From: Kutzneria sp. 744
Lineage (GTDB): Bacteria > Actinomycetota > Actinomycetes > Mycobacteriales > Pseudonocardiaceae
Assembly (NCBI RefSeq): GCF_000568255.1
Contig: NZ_KK037166.1
Span: forward strand, 5,332,484-5,366,091
DNA length: 33,608 nt
Reading direction: 5' to 3'
Shown here: positions 1 through 10,388 of the stretch, piece after piece
Layout: each line of letters begins with the position of its first letter
How positions within the stretch are numbered: position 1 is the stretch's first letter
Translations under genes and position numbers: made by a program
Notes under the pieces: model-generated
The model's database searches: none
Seen by the model: the letters and a program-made list of their open reading frames with translations, nothing else
Told to the model about the DNA's origin: nothing

Positions 1-1613
<1,613 letters not shown>

Positions 1614-2282
1614 CTAGTTCGCCCCCGGCGGCGGATTGCCGCTGGTGTCGGTCAGCTGCTGCGAGGTGGTCGTCGTGGTCGTGGTCGACGGGCTCGTGGA
1701 CGTCGATGTGCTGGTCGACGTGGATGACGGCGGCGTGCTGGACGTGGTCGTGGGCGTGGTGCTCGACGTGGTCGTCTCGGTGGTGGTCGGCGGCGGGGTG
1801 CTGGTCGGGTGCGAGTTGCCGCCCTGGCCCGACTGCCCGAACAGCGCGCCGACGGTGGTGCGGTCGCCGTTGCCGGCGGTGGCGTGGCCGTTCAGCAGCT
1901 CCAGGCCGGTCAGCACGCCCATGCCGAGCACGAAGGCCACGGCGACGGCGGCGACCATCATCGGCCACCGGCGCTTGCCGGCCTCCTCCTCCTTCGGCGG
2001 CGCGACCATCAGCCGCACGGTCTCGGCGTCGTGCGACGCGCCGACCGGCGGCTGCTCATCCGTCCTGATACGGGCGGTCACGCGGCTGCGGGCGGCCTGG
2101 ATGGACCGCTCGTACATCGCCGTGCCGACGGTGCCGACCACGCTGGCCAGCCCGGCTCCGGTGATGGTGCCCGCGACGCCCAGTTTCGACCCCAACACGG
2201 CCGCCGTCACGGACGCCAGCGCGCCCGCCGTGACCTGAGTCGGCTTGATCTCCAGCCGTTTCGTGCCCTGCTCCTTGCTCAT
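1614..2282 (-). CDS. Single-pass membrane protein with Thr/Ser/Pro-rich external stalk, unknown function
   Basis: The protein has 222 aa from an ATG at 2282, chosen because GGGAG lies just upstream; a longer frame to 2318 lacks this. The N-terminal part (about residues 1-60) carries a basic start followed by an Ala/Gly/Val-rich, glycine-zipper-like hydrophobic stretch. A charged region with PPKEEEAGKRR precedes a clear transmembrane helix (about residues 118-138, MMVAAVAVAFVLGMGVL). The last 60 or so residues are low-complexity Thr/Ser/Pro ending in NPPPGAN, the usual look of a glycosylated or cell-wall-spanning stalk in actinobacteria. I recognise no catalytic domain. It faces the MFS gene in the same orientation, 87 bp downstream, but shared function is not evident. 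Confidence 0.8.
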   Translation of the reverse strand: MSKEQGTKRLEIKPTQVTAGALASVTAAVLGSKLGVAGTITGAGLASVVGTVGTAMYERSIQAARSRVTARIRTDEQPPVGASHDAETVRLMVAPPKEEEAGKRRWPMMVAAVAVAFVLGMGVLTGLELLNGHATAGNGDRTTVGALFGQSGQGGNSHPTSTPPPTTTETTTSSTTPTTTSSTPPSSTSTSTSTSTSPSTTTTTTTSQQLTDTSGNPPPGAN

Positions 2283-2369
2283 CGCTCCCAATCCTCTACT
2301 GCACCTGTCAACGCACAAGACGTGGCGGGCACTCCCGGGGTTGGGCGATGGTGAGCACGAACACCCCGT

Positions 2370-3896
2370 TCAGTCCACTGTGGACGAATGGTGCGGCACC
2401 ACGTGGGTCGGCGGCCCTTCCACGCCGCAGTGCAGGCAATCCCCCGGATGCGGGGAATCCTCGACAACGGCGGGGCTGGGCGCCTGGCCGAGAACCCGGT
2501 TGTCCACCCAGAAGGCGATCAAACCCCCGATCACGGCGGCGATTGCGCATATCAGCAGGGCCATCTGCCAACCGGCGGTCAACGCGGTCGGATCGGCGTA
2601 CTTCTCGCCGGTGATGCCGGCCGCCGCCGGCAGCACGGCCACCGCGAGCAACGAACCCGTCCTGGCCACCGCGTTGTTCACGCCCGAGGCCACGCCCGCG
2701 TGCCGGTCGGGGGCCGCGGCCAGCACCGTCGCCGTCACCGGCGCGACGGCGATCACCAGACCGAGGCCGAACACCACGACGCCCGGCAGCACGCCCGTGA
2801 GATAGGACGACCCCGGCACCGCCCAGCGCAGCATCAGCATGCCGGCGCCGACCAGGATCGGGCCGACGATCAGCTGGAGGCGCGGGCCGATGCGCTGGGC
2901 CAGCTTCCCGGACTGCGCTGAGCCCAGCAGCATGATCACGGTGATCGGCAGCCCGGCCAGGCCGGCCAGCACCGGCGGGTAGTGCATGGAGACCTGGAGC
3001 TGCATGACCATCAGCATCATCACGCCGCCGAGCGCCGCGTAGAGCATGAACGTCAGCAGGTTGGACACGGTGAACGTGCGGTTGGCGAACAGGTCGGGCG
3101 GGACCAGCGGGTCCCGCTCGCGGACCTGGAGGACGCAGAAGCCGGCCAGCGAGAGCACGCCGACGATGATCGCGGCCAGCACGATCGGGTCGGTCATGCC
3201 CCGCGCCGGCCCTTCGACCAGCGCCCCGGTGACGCCGGCCAGCCCCAGCGCGCACAGCACCGTGCCGAGCACCTCGGGATGGCCCTTCATCTGCGAGTCC
3301 TTCGACTCGGGCACGTAGCGGCGGCACAGGTAGACGCACAGGACCGCGACCGGCACGTTGACCAGGAACGCCAGCCGCCACGACCAGGCCTGGATCAGCA
3401 GGCCGCCGACCAGCGGCCCGACCGCCGTGGCCACGCCGCCGAGACCCGACCACGCGCCGATGGCCCGGGCCCGGTCGTCGTGGGCGAAGGCCGACTGCAG
3501 GATCGCCAGCGAGCCCGGGGTCAGCAGGGCCCCTCCGATGCCCTGGAGGACCCGTGCGGCCACCAGCACCCCGGTGGTGGGGGCCAGGCCGCACAGGACG
3601 GACGCCAGGCCGAACCAGACGACTCCGATCTCGAACACCCGGCGCCGGCCGTAGCGGTCGCCCAGGGAGCCTGCGACGAGGATCAGGGAGGCCAGCGACA
3701 GCAGGTAGCCGTCGAGCACCCACTGCAGGCCGGTCACCGAGGCGGTGAACTCGGCGCCGATCTTGGGCAGGGCGACGTTGACGACCGTGCCGTCGAGCAT
3801 CGCCATGCCGGAGCCGCAGACGGTGGCGGCGAGCACGCCGCGGGCCTGCGGACTGCCCCACCGAACGCCGGTGAGCGCGTTGCCCGGAGTGGTCAT
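2370..3896 (-). CDS. MFS transporter, DHA2 (EmrB/QacA) drug:H+ antiporter family
   Basis: The 508-aa protein has the 14-helix DHA2 layout. The family signatures are visible: motif D1-like LDGTVVNVALP, QWVLDGYLL, motif A GDRYGRRRVFE after helix 2, and motif C-like GPLVGGLL in helix 5. The start is the ATG at 3896, where homology begins (MTTPGNALTG); the SD is weak. These proteins export small hydrophobic or cationic molecules using the proton gradient. The C-terminal tail (last 26 residues) is soluble and carries a CLHC pair and several His residues. The gene is divergent from the IlvD/Edd dehydratase at 4031, separated by about 130 bp, so the two may share a control region. Exporter role is known for the family; the substrate is not inferable. 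Confidence 0.93.
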   Translation of the reverse strand: MTTPGNALTGVRWGSPQARGVLAATVCGSGMAMLDGTVVNVALPKIGAEFTASVTGLQWVLDGYLLSLASLILVAGSLGDRYGRRRVFEIGVVWFGLASVLCGLAPTTGVLVAARVLQGIGGALLTPGSLAILQSAFAHDDRARAIGAWSGLGGVATAVGPLVGGLLIQAWSWRLAFLVNVPVAVLCVYLCRRYVPESKDSQMKGHPEVLGTVLCALGLAGVTGALVEGPARGMTDPIVLAAIIVGVLSLAGFCVLQVRERDPLVPPDLFANRTFTVSNLLTFMLYAALGGVMMLMVMQLQVSMHYPPVLAGLAGLPITVIMLLGSAQSGKLAQRIGPRLQLIVGPILVGAGMLMLRWAVPGSSYLTGVLPGVVVFGLGLVIAVAPVTATVLAAAPDRHAGVASGVNNAVARTGSLLAVAVLPAAAGITGEKYADPTALTAGWQMALLICAIAAVIGGLIAFWVDNRVLGQAPSPAVVEDSPHPGDCLHCGVEGPPTHVVPHHSSTVD

Positions 3897-4030
3897 GGCT
3901 GCACTGTGTTCCCGCCGCACGGACCGGCGCAAGCTGAGGTGGAACGAGGCACGACTTCGTGTCACTTCTGCCGGGAACGGCCGTGCTCGACCTTCCCAGG
4001 CGGGCCCGGCGATGGCTAGCGTCGGAGGGC

Positions 4031-5647
4031 ATGGCCGACAAGCGAGCACTCCGCAGTCACGGCTGGTTCGGCGACCAGGGCGTGCTGGGCTTCACCCACC
4101 GGTCCTGGCTGCGCAACCAGGGCCATCCCGACCACGCCTTCGACGGGCGGCCGGTGATCGGCATCTGCCAGACCGCCAGCGATCTCACGCCGTGCAACGC
4201 GCACCTGCGGGAGATCGCCGAGTTCGTCAAGCGCGGCGTGTACGAGGCGGGCGGCCTGCCCATGGAGTTCCCGGTCACCTCGCTCGGCGAGATCCTGATG
4301 CGCCCCACCACCATGCTGTTCCGCAACCTGGTCTCGATGGACGTCGAGGAGACGCTGCGGGCCAACCCGCTGGACGGCGTCGTCCTGCTGACCGGCTGCG
4401 ACAAGACCACGCCGGCCCTGCTCATGGGCGCGGCCAGCGTCGACCTGCCGACCATGGTGGTCGGCGGCGGCCCGATGCTCAACGGCCGGTTCCGCGGCAA
4501 GCAGCTGGGCTCCGGCACCGATGTCTGGCGGTTCGCCGACGCCCGTCGCACCGGCGCCATGTCCCAGGCCGACATGAACGCCGCCGAGGCCTGCATGTCC
4601 CGCTCGGCCGGGCACTGCAACACCATGGGCACCGCGTCCACGATGGGCTGCTGGGCCGAGTCGATGGGGCTGTCGCTGCCCGGCATGGCCGCGCTGCCGG
4701 CGGTGGACTCGCGCCGCCGCGCGCTGGCCCACGTGACCGGCATCCGCATCGTGGAACTGGTGCGCGAGGACGTCCCGATGTCGGCCATCGCCACCCGGCA
4801 GGCGCTGGAGAACGCCGCGGTCGTGAACGCGGCGATCGGCGGCTCCAGCAACTTCGCGGTGCACCTGCTGGCCCTGGCCGGCCGGCTGGGCGTGCCGTTC
4901 GACCTCGACGACCTGGACCGGCTGGGCCGCTCGGTGCCGCTGCTGGTGGACCTGATGCCGGCGGGCAAGTTCCTCATGGAGGACTTCTGCTACGCCGGCG
5001 GCCTGCCGGCGGTGCTGCGCGAGCTCGGCGACCGGCTGCCGCATCCGGACGCGATCACCGTGACCGGCGGGACGCTGGCCGAGAACGTCGCCGACGCCGA
5101 GGTGTTCGACCGAGAGGTGATCCGGACCGTGGCCGATCCACTGCGGACGGACGCCGGACTGGCCGTGCTGCGCGGCAATCTCGCGCCGGACGGGGCGATC
5201 ATCAAGCCTGCCGCCGCGTCAGCCTCGCTGCTGCGGCACACCGGCCGCGCCGTGGTGTTCCACGGCGTCGAGGACCTCCACGCCCGCATCGATACTGTCG
5301 AATGCGACCGGGACAGCGTGTTCGTGCTGACCGGTGTCGGCCCGCGCGGCTTCCCCGGCATGCCGGAGGTCGGCAACTTCGGGTTGCCCCGCAAGCTGCT
5401 CGAGTCCGGTGTGGACGATGCCGTGCGCATCTCCGACGGCCGGATGAGCGGCACCGCCTTCGGCACGGTGGTGCTGCACGTGGCCCCGGAGTCCGCGGTC
5501 ACGTTCAACACCCCTATGGCAGGACTCGGATTGCGCTTGATTCACAAAGTCTCTTGGCACCAATCGCACTACGCCTCGAACCTGCGATTCACCAAGTCTA
5601 ATCTCTGGCGGGACACAAATCCAGCCCAGACTTGGACATGTCATTAA
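4031..5647 (+). pseudogene. IlvD/Edd sugar-acid dehydratase, 3' end lost and replaced by unrelated sequence
   Basis: Up to about residue 490 this is a normal dehydratase of the arabinonate/xylonate branch. Cysteines C55 (in CQTASDLTPCN), C123 (in TGCDKTTPA) and C196 (in GHCNTMG) fall where the [2Fe-2S] ligands of L-arabinonate dehydratase lie. DGRMSGTAFGT, near the active site, is intact. Family members run about 570-580 aa. After ESAV (base 5500) the homology stops abruptly and the frame runs 49 codons into low-GC sequence before a TAA, so about 80-90 native C-terminal residues are missing. Start chosen at ATG 4031, where conserved sequence MADKRALRSHGW begins; the SD GGAGG is unusually close. 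GTG at 3983 or 3959 is possible. The ancestral enzyme would dehydrate an aldonate to a 2-keto-3-deoxy acid. As written it is probably inactive. Confidence 0.85.
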
Positions 5648-6205
5648 TCAGGCTCTAGTGGACCTTGAACTTGTGCAGACGTTAGATGGGAATGGGCAGC
5701 CCATCGCCACGTACTGGGAAACCTTTCATAGACGTGCATCGCAGTTCCCCCGGGCCCTGATAAAGATTAGCGACCTCGAGTCAGAGTCCCGACGAAGTTT
5801 GACGGGCTACCAGGGGACACTGCAACATCAGTATCGGGCGTTGCCAACGAGCGTCGAGCCGTAGTCCCTGTGCGAGGATAACCGATACCGGTCTCAAGCA
5901 CCGGTGCCGAGGGTAGGCTTTGGACACCGGCTTAGGGTACTGTCCAAACTTACGAGGCAAACATCGGACGCAAAGCAGCCCCCTTGCCTCCTTCTATCAA
6001 TCCTGTAGCGAGTCCGTTTTAAGTGCACGAGCGTAAGCGTTGCGATATGTGGTCGCGGTCGCGAATAGATCTCGCCCCCTATGTAACTGAAACGCCCCTC
6101 AAAGGCTAGATGACGACTTTTTAAGCCTGACTACCGTAGCCGACTGCCCCAAAAAGCCGACTTCAATTAGCCACGTTAAACCACCAATCGTGCGTCGGCG
6201 AGAAT
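5501..6205. other. GC-poor, non-coding island that truncates two genes
   Basis: From about 5501 to 6205 the GC content falls to roughly 50-60% by hand count on three lines, against clearly higher values around it. No frame shows the GC-rich third-position pattern of the neighbours. The longest frame inside (5658-5864, 68 codons) has no ribosome binding site and no recognisable sequence. The left edge cuts the dehydratase after ESAV. The right edge cuts the dasR C-terminus just after its expected end LNRP. I find no transposase, terminal inverted repeat, target duplication, tRNA-like fold or long repeat. Small inverted repeats (for example TTTGGACA/TGTCCAAA at about 5920-5950) are near chance level. 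Confidence 0.7.
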
Positions 6206-6966
6206 GAGGACGGCCGGTTCAGCGTGGCCACGAACTTGTACCGGTCGCCCCGGTACACCGAGCGCACCCACTCCACCGGGTTGCCCTCGGTGTCGAAGGA
6301 GTGCCGGGACAGCAGCAGCATCGGCAGCCCGATGTCGGCGCCGAGCAGCTCCGCCTCCTCGGGCGTGGCCAGCGCCGTCTCGATGGTCTCCTCGGCGTGC
6401 CCCATCTCCACCCCGAACCGCTCCCGCAGCACCTGGTAGAGCGAGCCGCCGGAGCTGACGTAGCGCCGCAGGCCACGGAACCGGCCCAGCGCCAGGTGCG
6501 TGGTCTCCAGCGCCATCGGCTCGCCGTCGGCCAGCCGCAGCCGGTGCAGGCGCAGCACCTTGGCCCCGGCCCGCACGCCCAGGTAGCGGGCCAGCTCGGC
6601 GTCGGCCGCCTCCTCCGAGGCCTCCAACAGCCGCGAGGACGGCTGCCGGCCCTGGGCCAGCATGTCCTGTGTGTACGAAGACAGCTGCAAGCGCTGCGCC
6701 ACCTTGGGTTCGGCGGCGAACGTGCCCTTGCCCTGCACCCGCAGCAACCGACCCTCGACCGTCAGCTCGGCAAGCGCTTGCCGGACCGTGGTGCGCGAGA
6801 CGTCGAAATCCGCCGCGAGCGAGCGTTCCGTCGGTATCGGCGACCCGGGCGGCATGGACCGCAACAGGTCGAGCAGATGCCGCTTGAGCCCCCAGTACTT
6901 GGGCTCACGCTGCGCACGCGATCGCAGCCCGGCATCGTTGCCACCGGCCGGCGAGGTTTCGAGCAT
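6163..6966 (-). CDS. dasR: GntR/HutC-family regulator DasR, with altered C-terminal end
   Basis: The protein aligns along its whole length with DasR of Streptomyces as I remember it. A winged-helix domain at about residues 23-90 includes [24 protein letters not shown] effector domain at about 95-248 ends in [18 protein letters not shown]. DasR represses GlcNAc and chitin genes and is released by GlcN-6-P or other phospho-sugars. The SD (AGGAGGAGG) before ATG 6966 is excellent. DasR-type operators lie in the divergent intergenic region. After LNRP (base 6211) the last 16 residues are unrelated and fall in the GC-poor island; the native protein should end within a few residues there. DNA-binding and UTRA folds look complete, so function may survive. 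Confidence 0.9.
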   Translation of the reverse strand: MLETSPAGGNDAGLRSRAQREPKYWGLKRHLLDLLRSMPPGSPIPTERSLAADFDVSRTTVRQALAELTVEGRLLRVQGKGTFAAEPKVAQRLQLSSYTQDMLAQGRQPSSRLLEASEEAADAELARYLGVRAGAKVLRLHRLRLADGEPMALETTHLALGRFRGLRRYVSSGGSLYQVLRERFGVEMGHAEETIETALATPEEAELLGADIGLPMLLLSRHSFDTEGNPVEWVRSVYRGDRYKFVATLNRPSSFSPTHDWWFNVAN

Positions 6967-7083
6967 GGCCTCCTCCTAACGATCGCCCACTCCCCAGCGA
7001 ACAGGATGCCTTGTCAACCGCTGGCTGCGCGATCACACCCCCGGTCATTCGTCGGATGACTTTGCAACGGTCTCGCAACGACC

Positions 7084-7089
7084 TTGACA
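7084..7089 (+). promoter_or_regulatory. Possible -35 element for the dasABC operon
   Basis: TTGACA is a perfect -35 hexamer about 110 bp before the dasA start and upstream of both DasR operators. No good -10 lies at 17-18 bp (CACCCT/ACCCTT), so the promoter call is tentative. If right, DasR bound at 7121-7152 would sit just after the transcription start and act as a roadblock. Confidence 0.35.
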
Positions 7090-7120
7090 TCGAGTGTGGC
7101 ACGGCACACCCTTTTTCCTC

Positions 7121-7152
7121 ATTGGTCTACACCAAATTGGTCTGCACCAAAC
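7121..7152. promoter_or_regulatory. Two tandem DasR operators (dre sites)
   Basis: Two copies of a near-palindrome occur head to tail: TTGGTCTACACCAA (7122-7135) and TTGGTCTGCACCAA (7137-7150). Their centres are 15 bp apart, about one and a half helical turns. The known Streptomyces dre consensus is ACTGGTCTAGACCAGT, so both cores match TGGTCT-N-CACCA closely. They sit 43-75 bp before the dasA GTG and between dasR and dasA, the expected place for DasR control of the transporter and possible autoregulation. Confidence 0.85.
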
Positions 7153-7194
7153 ACGGTGTCCGGCAGGTGAGCCGGGGTTGAAGGGCGGAGAACT

Positions 7195-8481
7195 GTGCTC
7201 CCTCAGAGTGGGCTGCGTAGAAAGTGGATCGCGGCGGCGGCGGGCGTCGCTGCGGTGTCGATGATCGCAGCCGGTTGCGGCGGTGGTTCGAACAGTGGCA
7301 GCGGCGGTGGTGACAAGACCCTCACGGTCTGGCTGATGAGCGGCTCCGCGCCGGACGCCACGGTCGCGGCGATCGACAAGGACTTCGAGGACGCGCACCC
7401 GGGCGTCAAGGTCAAGTACGAGGTCCAGCAGTGGAACGGCATCGGTCAGAAGCTGACCACGGCGCTGACCAGCGGCGGGCCGGACGTCATCGAGCTGGGC
7501 AACACCCAGGTCACGCAGTACAGCTCCACGAGCACCCTGCTCGACGTCACGGACGCGGCGGGCGACCTCAACGGCAGCCAGTGGCTGTCCGCGCTCAAGG
7601 ACGAGGGCGCATGGCAGGGCAAGCAGTACGGCGTGCCGTTCTACGCGGCCAACCGCGCGGTCATCTACCGCACCGACCTGTTCCAGCAGGCCGGCATCAC
7701 CGCGCCGCCCACCTCGAACGACGAGTGGCTGGCCGACCTGACCAAGCTCAAGGCGCTGCCGGGCGGCATCGACCCGCTCTACCTGCCGGGCCAGGACTGG
7801 TACGTCTGGCTGTCGTTCCTGTGGGACCAGGGCGGTGACCTGGCCACCAGCAGCGGCGACACCTGGAAGTCGGCGATCAACTCGCCGGCCGGCAAGGCGG
7901 CGTTCGAGTTCTACAAGAAGCTCGGCGACACCTCCGGCTCGCCGGCGCCCAAGGACGCCGACGAGGCCACCCCGCAGCAGTCCGACGTGGTCGCCAAGGG
8001 CACCACCGCCAGCTTCATCGGCTTCGGCTACGAGCTGGCCGCGGTGGAGAAGGCCAACCCGGCCCTGAAGGGCAAGTTCGGCGCGTTCCCGATCCCGTCC
8101 AAGACCGCGGGCAAGACCGCGCCGGTCTTCCTCGGCGGCTCGGACCTGGCCATCCCGGCCAACACCAAGAACGCCGACCTGGCCAAGGACTGGCTGAAGA
8201 TCGAGACCAGCGCCAAGTACCAGTCGCAGCTGGCGGCCAACGGCGTCGTGCCGGGCACCTCGACCGACAGCAGCGCGCTGGACAGCACCGCGACCGGCAA
8301 GGCGATGGCCGCGGGCGCCAAGAACGGCAAGGGCACCCCGACCACCCCTAAGTGGGCCGCGGTCGAGGCGGACAACCCGATCAAGGCCGCGCTGACCGCG
8401 TACCTGACCGGCCAGAAGAGCCTGGACCAGGCCGTCGCCGACGCGGACGCCGCGATCAACAAGTCGTTGAGCGCGAGCTGA
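7195..8481 (+). CDS. dasA: ABC transporter sugar-binding lipoprotein, DasA-like
   Basis: 428 aa. It begins with a basic n-region, a hydrophobic segment and a lipobox with lipidation Cys28 (AAGCGGG), followed by a Gly/Ser linker. The rest is an SBP_bac_1 (cluster B) fold: LTVWLMSG at the mature start, GPDVIELGNTQVTQY, GKQYGVPFYAANRAVIYRTD, and the helical C-lobe. GTG 7195 is chosen for the SD GGAG 5 nt upstream and the signal peptide. It should bind chitobiose or GlcNAc oligomers outside the membrane and deliver them to the two permeases that follow. Position between dasR with dre sites and two permeases supports the dasA name. A different oligosaccharide is possible, since SBP sequence alone does not fix the ligand. 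Confidence 0.85.
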   Translation: MLPQSGLRRKWIAAAAGVAAVSMIAAGCGGGSNSGSGGGDKTLTVWLMSGSAPDATVAAIDKDFEDAHPGVKVKYEVQQWNGIGQKLTTALTSGGPDVIELGNTQVTQYSSTSTLLDVTDAAGDLNGSQWLSALKDEGAWQGKQYGVPFYAANRAVIYRTDLFQQAGITAPPTSNDEWLADLTKLKALPGGIDPLYLPGQDWYVWLSFLWDQGGDLATSSGDTWKSAINSPAGKAAFEFYKKLGDTSGSPAPKDADEATPQQSDVVAKGTTASFIGFGYELAAVEKANPALKGKFGAFPIPSKTAGKTAPVFLGGSDLAIPANTKNADLAKDWLKIETSAKYQSQLAANGVVPGTSTDSSALDSTATGKAMAAGAKNGKGTPTTPKWAAVEADNPIKAALTAYLTGQKSLDQAVADADAAINKSLSAS

Positions 8482-8485
8482 CCTG

Positions 8486-9481
8486 GTGTCGGTGACGACG
8501 AAGGCCGCGGTGCCGGCGGGGACCACCCCGCCGGCGCCGCGTTCCACTGTCTCGGACGGCGGGTCGGGGATCGGCAGGTTCGTGCGCCGGCTGTTCAGCC
8601 AGCGCACGCTGCCGTACCTGCTCCTGCTCCCGGCCACGGCGACCATCCTGGTGATGCTCGGCTGGCCGGTGCTGTCCGTGTTCCTGACCAGCTTCCAGAA
8701 GCTCGACCTGGGCGAACTCGTCTCGGGCAAGGTCGTCTGGAACGGTCTGGACAACTTCCGCAACATCCTGACCGACGACGTGTTCTGGGCGGACACGCTG
8801 CGGACCGTGCTGTTCACCGCGGCCTGCGTGGTCTGCACCGTCGGCGGCGGCCTGCTGGTGGCGTTGCTGATGAAACACATGCACGGCTGGGTGCGGGTCG
8901 TGCTCCAGCTGGCCCTGGTGCTGGCGTGGGCGATGCCCATCCTGGCCGCGACCACGGTGTTCCAGTGGATGTTCGACCAGAACTACGGGATCCTCAACAA
9001 GACCCTGGTCGAGCTGGGCTTCACGGGCTACCACCACTACTCGTGGTTCCAGACCGGGCTGAGCACGATGACGGTGATCGTCATCCTGATCACCTGGCAG
9101 GGCATCCCGTTCGTGGCCTTCACCCTGTACGCCGGCGTGCTGGGAGTGCCGGCGGACCTGTACGAGGCGGCGGGTCTGGACGGCGCCAGCAGCTGGCAGA
9201 CCTTCCGCGCGGTGACCTGGACCGCGCTGCGGCCGCTGGTCAACGTGGTGATCTTCCTGTCCCTGCTGTGGGACTTCAAGGTGTTCACCCAGGTCTGGGC
9301 CATCCGCATGGGCGGTCCCGACGGCGGCAGCCAGACGCTGCCCGTGCTCCAGTACCTCAAGGGCATCGCCACCAGCCACTTCGGCGCGGCGGCGGCGGTC
9401 AGCGTGATCATGATCCTCTGCCTGGTCGTGCTCACCGCCCAGAACCTGCGGCTGATGCTGCGCACCGAGGAGGTGGACTGA
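8486..9481 (+). CDS. dasB: ABC transporter permease, MalF type (DasB-like)
   Basis: 331 aa with six to seven predicted membrane helices. The EAA loop that docks the ATPase is visible as YEAAGLDGASSWQTFRAVTW. It begins GTG 4 nt after the dasA stop; a second GTG two codons later is an equally possible start. An N-terminal cytoplasmic extension of about 40 residues precedes the first helix, as is usual for MalF-type permeases in actinobacteria. It forms the channel with the next gene. No ATPase gene is present in the cluster, which in Streptomyces is explained by the shared ATPase MsiK. Confidence 0.87.
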   Translation: MSVTTKAAVPAGTTPPAPRSTVSDGGSGIGRFVRRLFSQRTLPYLLLLPATATILVMLGWPVLSVFLTSFQKLDLGELVSGKVVWNGLDNFRNILTDDVFWADTLRTVLFTAACVVCTVGGGLLVALLMKHMHGWVRVVLQLALVLAWAMPILAATTVFQWMFDQNYGILNKTLVELGFTGYHHYSWFQTGLSTMTVIVILITWQGIPFVAFTLYAGVLGVPADLYEAAGLDGASSWQTFRAVTWTALRPLVNVVIFLSLLWDFKVFTQVWAIRMGGPDGGSQTLPVLQYLKGIATSHFGAAAAVSVIMILCLVVLTAQNLRLMLRTEEVD

Positions 9482-9482
9482 C

Positions 9483-10304
9483 ATGGGGCGGACCAAGAAG
9501 CGGCTCGTCTCGGCGGTCGGTCTGCTGGTCGCGCTGCTGTTCGCGTTCCCGATCTACTGGATGGTCGCCACCGCGCTCAAGCCGGCCAACCAGCTGCTGT
9601 CCGACGACTACGACCTGGTGCCGCTGGGCCTGACCTTCCAGCACTTCGTCGACGGCATCGGCAAGGAGGGCTTCCTCAGCTCGCTGGAGAACAGCGTGAT
9701 CGTGGCCCTGGCCGCGGTGGCCTTCGCGCTGATCGCCGGCCTGCTGGCGGCGGTGCCGCTGGCCCGGCTGCGCTTCCGCGGGCGCAAGGGTTTCCTGCTG
9801 CTGGTGCTGGTGGCGCAGATGGCCCCGTTCGAGGCGCTGCTCATCCCGATGTTCCTGATGATCCGCTCGTTCGACCTGCTGCACGCCCTGCCCGGGCTGA
9901 TCCTGGTCTACTTCGCGGCCGCCCTGCCGTTCACCGCGTGGACGCTGCGCGGCTTCGTCAAGGGCATCCCGGTGGACCTGGAGGAGGCCGCCATGGTCGA
10001 CGGCTGCGGCCGGTGGGCGGCGTTCCGCCGGGTCACCCTGCCGCTGCTGGGCCCCGGCCTGGTCGCCACCTCGGTGTTCAGCTTCGTGACGGCGTGGAAC
10101 GAGTTCCTGTACGCGCTGACGTTCCTCCAGAACGGCAACGTCACGCTGCCGGTGTGGCTGTCCAGCTTCGTCTCGGTATTCGGGACGGACTGGGGCGGCG
10201 CGATGGCCGCCTCGACCGTGTTCACGTTGCCGGTGCTGGTTTTCTTCCTGTTCGTGCAGCGCAACCTGGTGTCGGGGGTGACGGCCGGCGCGGTCAAGGG
10301 CTGA
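9483..10304 (+). CDS. dasC: ABC transporter permease, MalG type (DasC-like)
   Basis: 273 aa, starting 1 nt after the dasB stop. Six membrane segments are visible. The MalG-type EAA motif reads EEAAMVDGCGRWAAFRRVTLP. The C-terminus FVQRNLVSGVTAGAVKG is typical of this subunit. Together with the preceding permease and lipoprotein it makes the carbohydrate uptake (CUT1) importer; energy would come from an ATPase encoded elsewhere. Translation is likely coupled to dasB because of the minimal gap. Confidence 0.88.
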   Translation: MGRTKKRLVSAVGLLVALLFAFPIYWMVATALKPANQLLSDDYDLVPLGLTFQHFVDGIGKEGFLSSLENSVIVALAAVAFALIAGLLAAVPLARLRFRGRKGFLLLVLVAQMAPFEALLIPMFLMIRSFDLLHALPGLILVYFAAALPFTAWTLRGFVKGIPVDLEEAAMVDGCGRWAAFRRVTLPLLGPGLVATSVFSFVTAWNEFLYALTFLQNGNVTLPVWLSSFVSVFGTDWGGAMAASTVFTLPVLVFFLFVQRNLVSGVTAGAVKG

Positions 10305-10388
10305 GACCCGGCCGCGGATGCACTACCGTCAGGGGCACGACGGACCTGGGATCGCCGCCACAGGACCCAGAACTCAAGGAGCACGATC

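Noticed and set aside
1636-2238. Plus-strand Val-rich frame opposite the Thr/Ser stalk gene
   Set aside because: Val/Gly runs are the complement of Thr/Pro codons on the minus strand.
2308-4041. Long minus-strand frame (577 codons) across the MFS gene
   Set aside because: Arg/Gly/Ala-rich translation without domains; it is the off-frame shadow of the transporter at 2370-3896.
3745-5601. Long plus-strand frame (618 codons) across the MFS start and the dehydratase
   Set aside because: Off-frame shadow of the dehydratase; the product is Arg/His/Gly-rich with no recognisable sequence.
5658-5864. 68-codon plus-strand frame in the first GC-poor island
   Set aside because: No ribosome binding site, no homology I recognise and no codon bias; expected by chance at this base composition.
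5920-5950. 8-bp inverted repeat in the first island as a terminator or element end
   Set aside because: The loop is 14 nt, there is no T run and chance frequency is about one in five for this length.
7045-8955. Long minus-strand frame opposite dasA/dasB
   Set aside because: Shadow of the lipoprotein and permease genes; the plus-strand genes have signal peptide, SD and family motifs.
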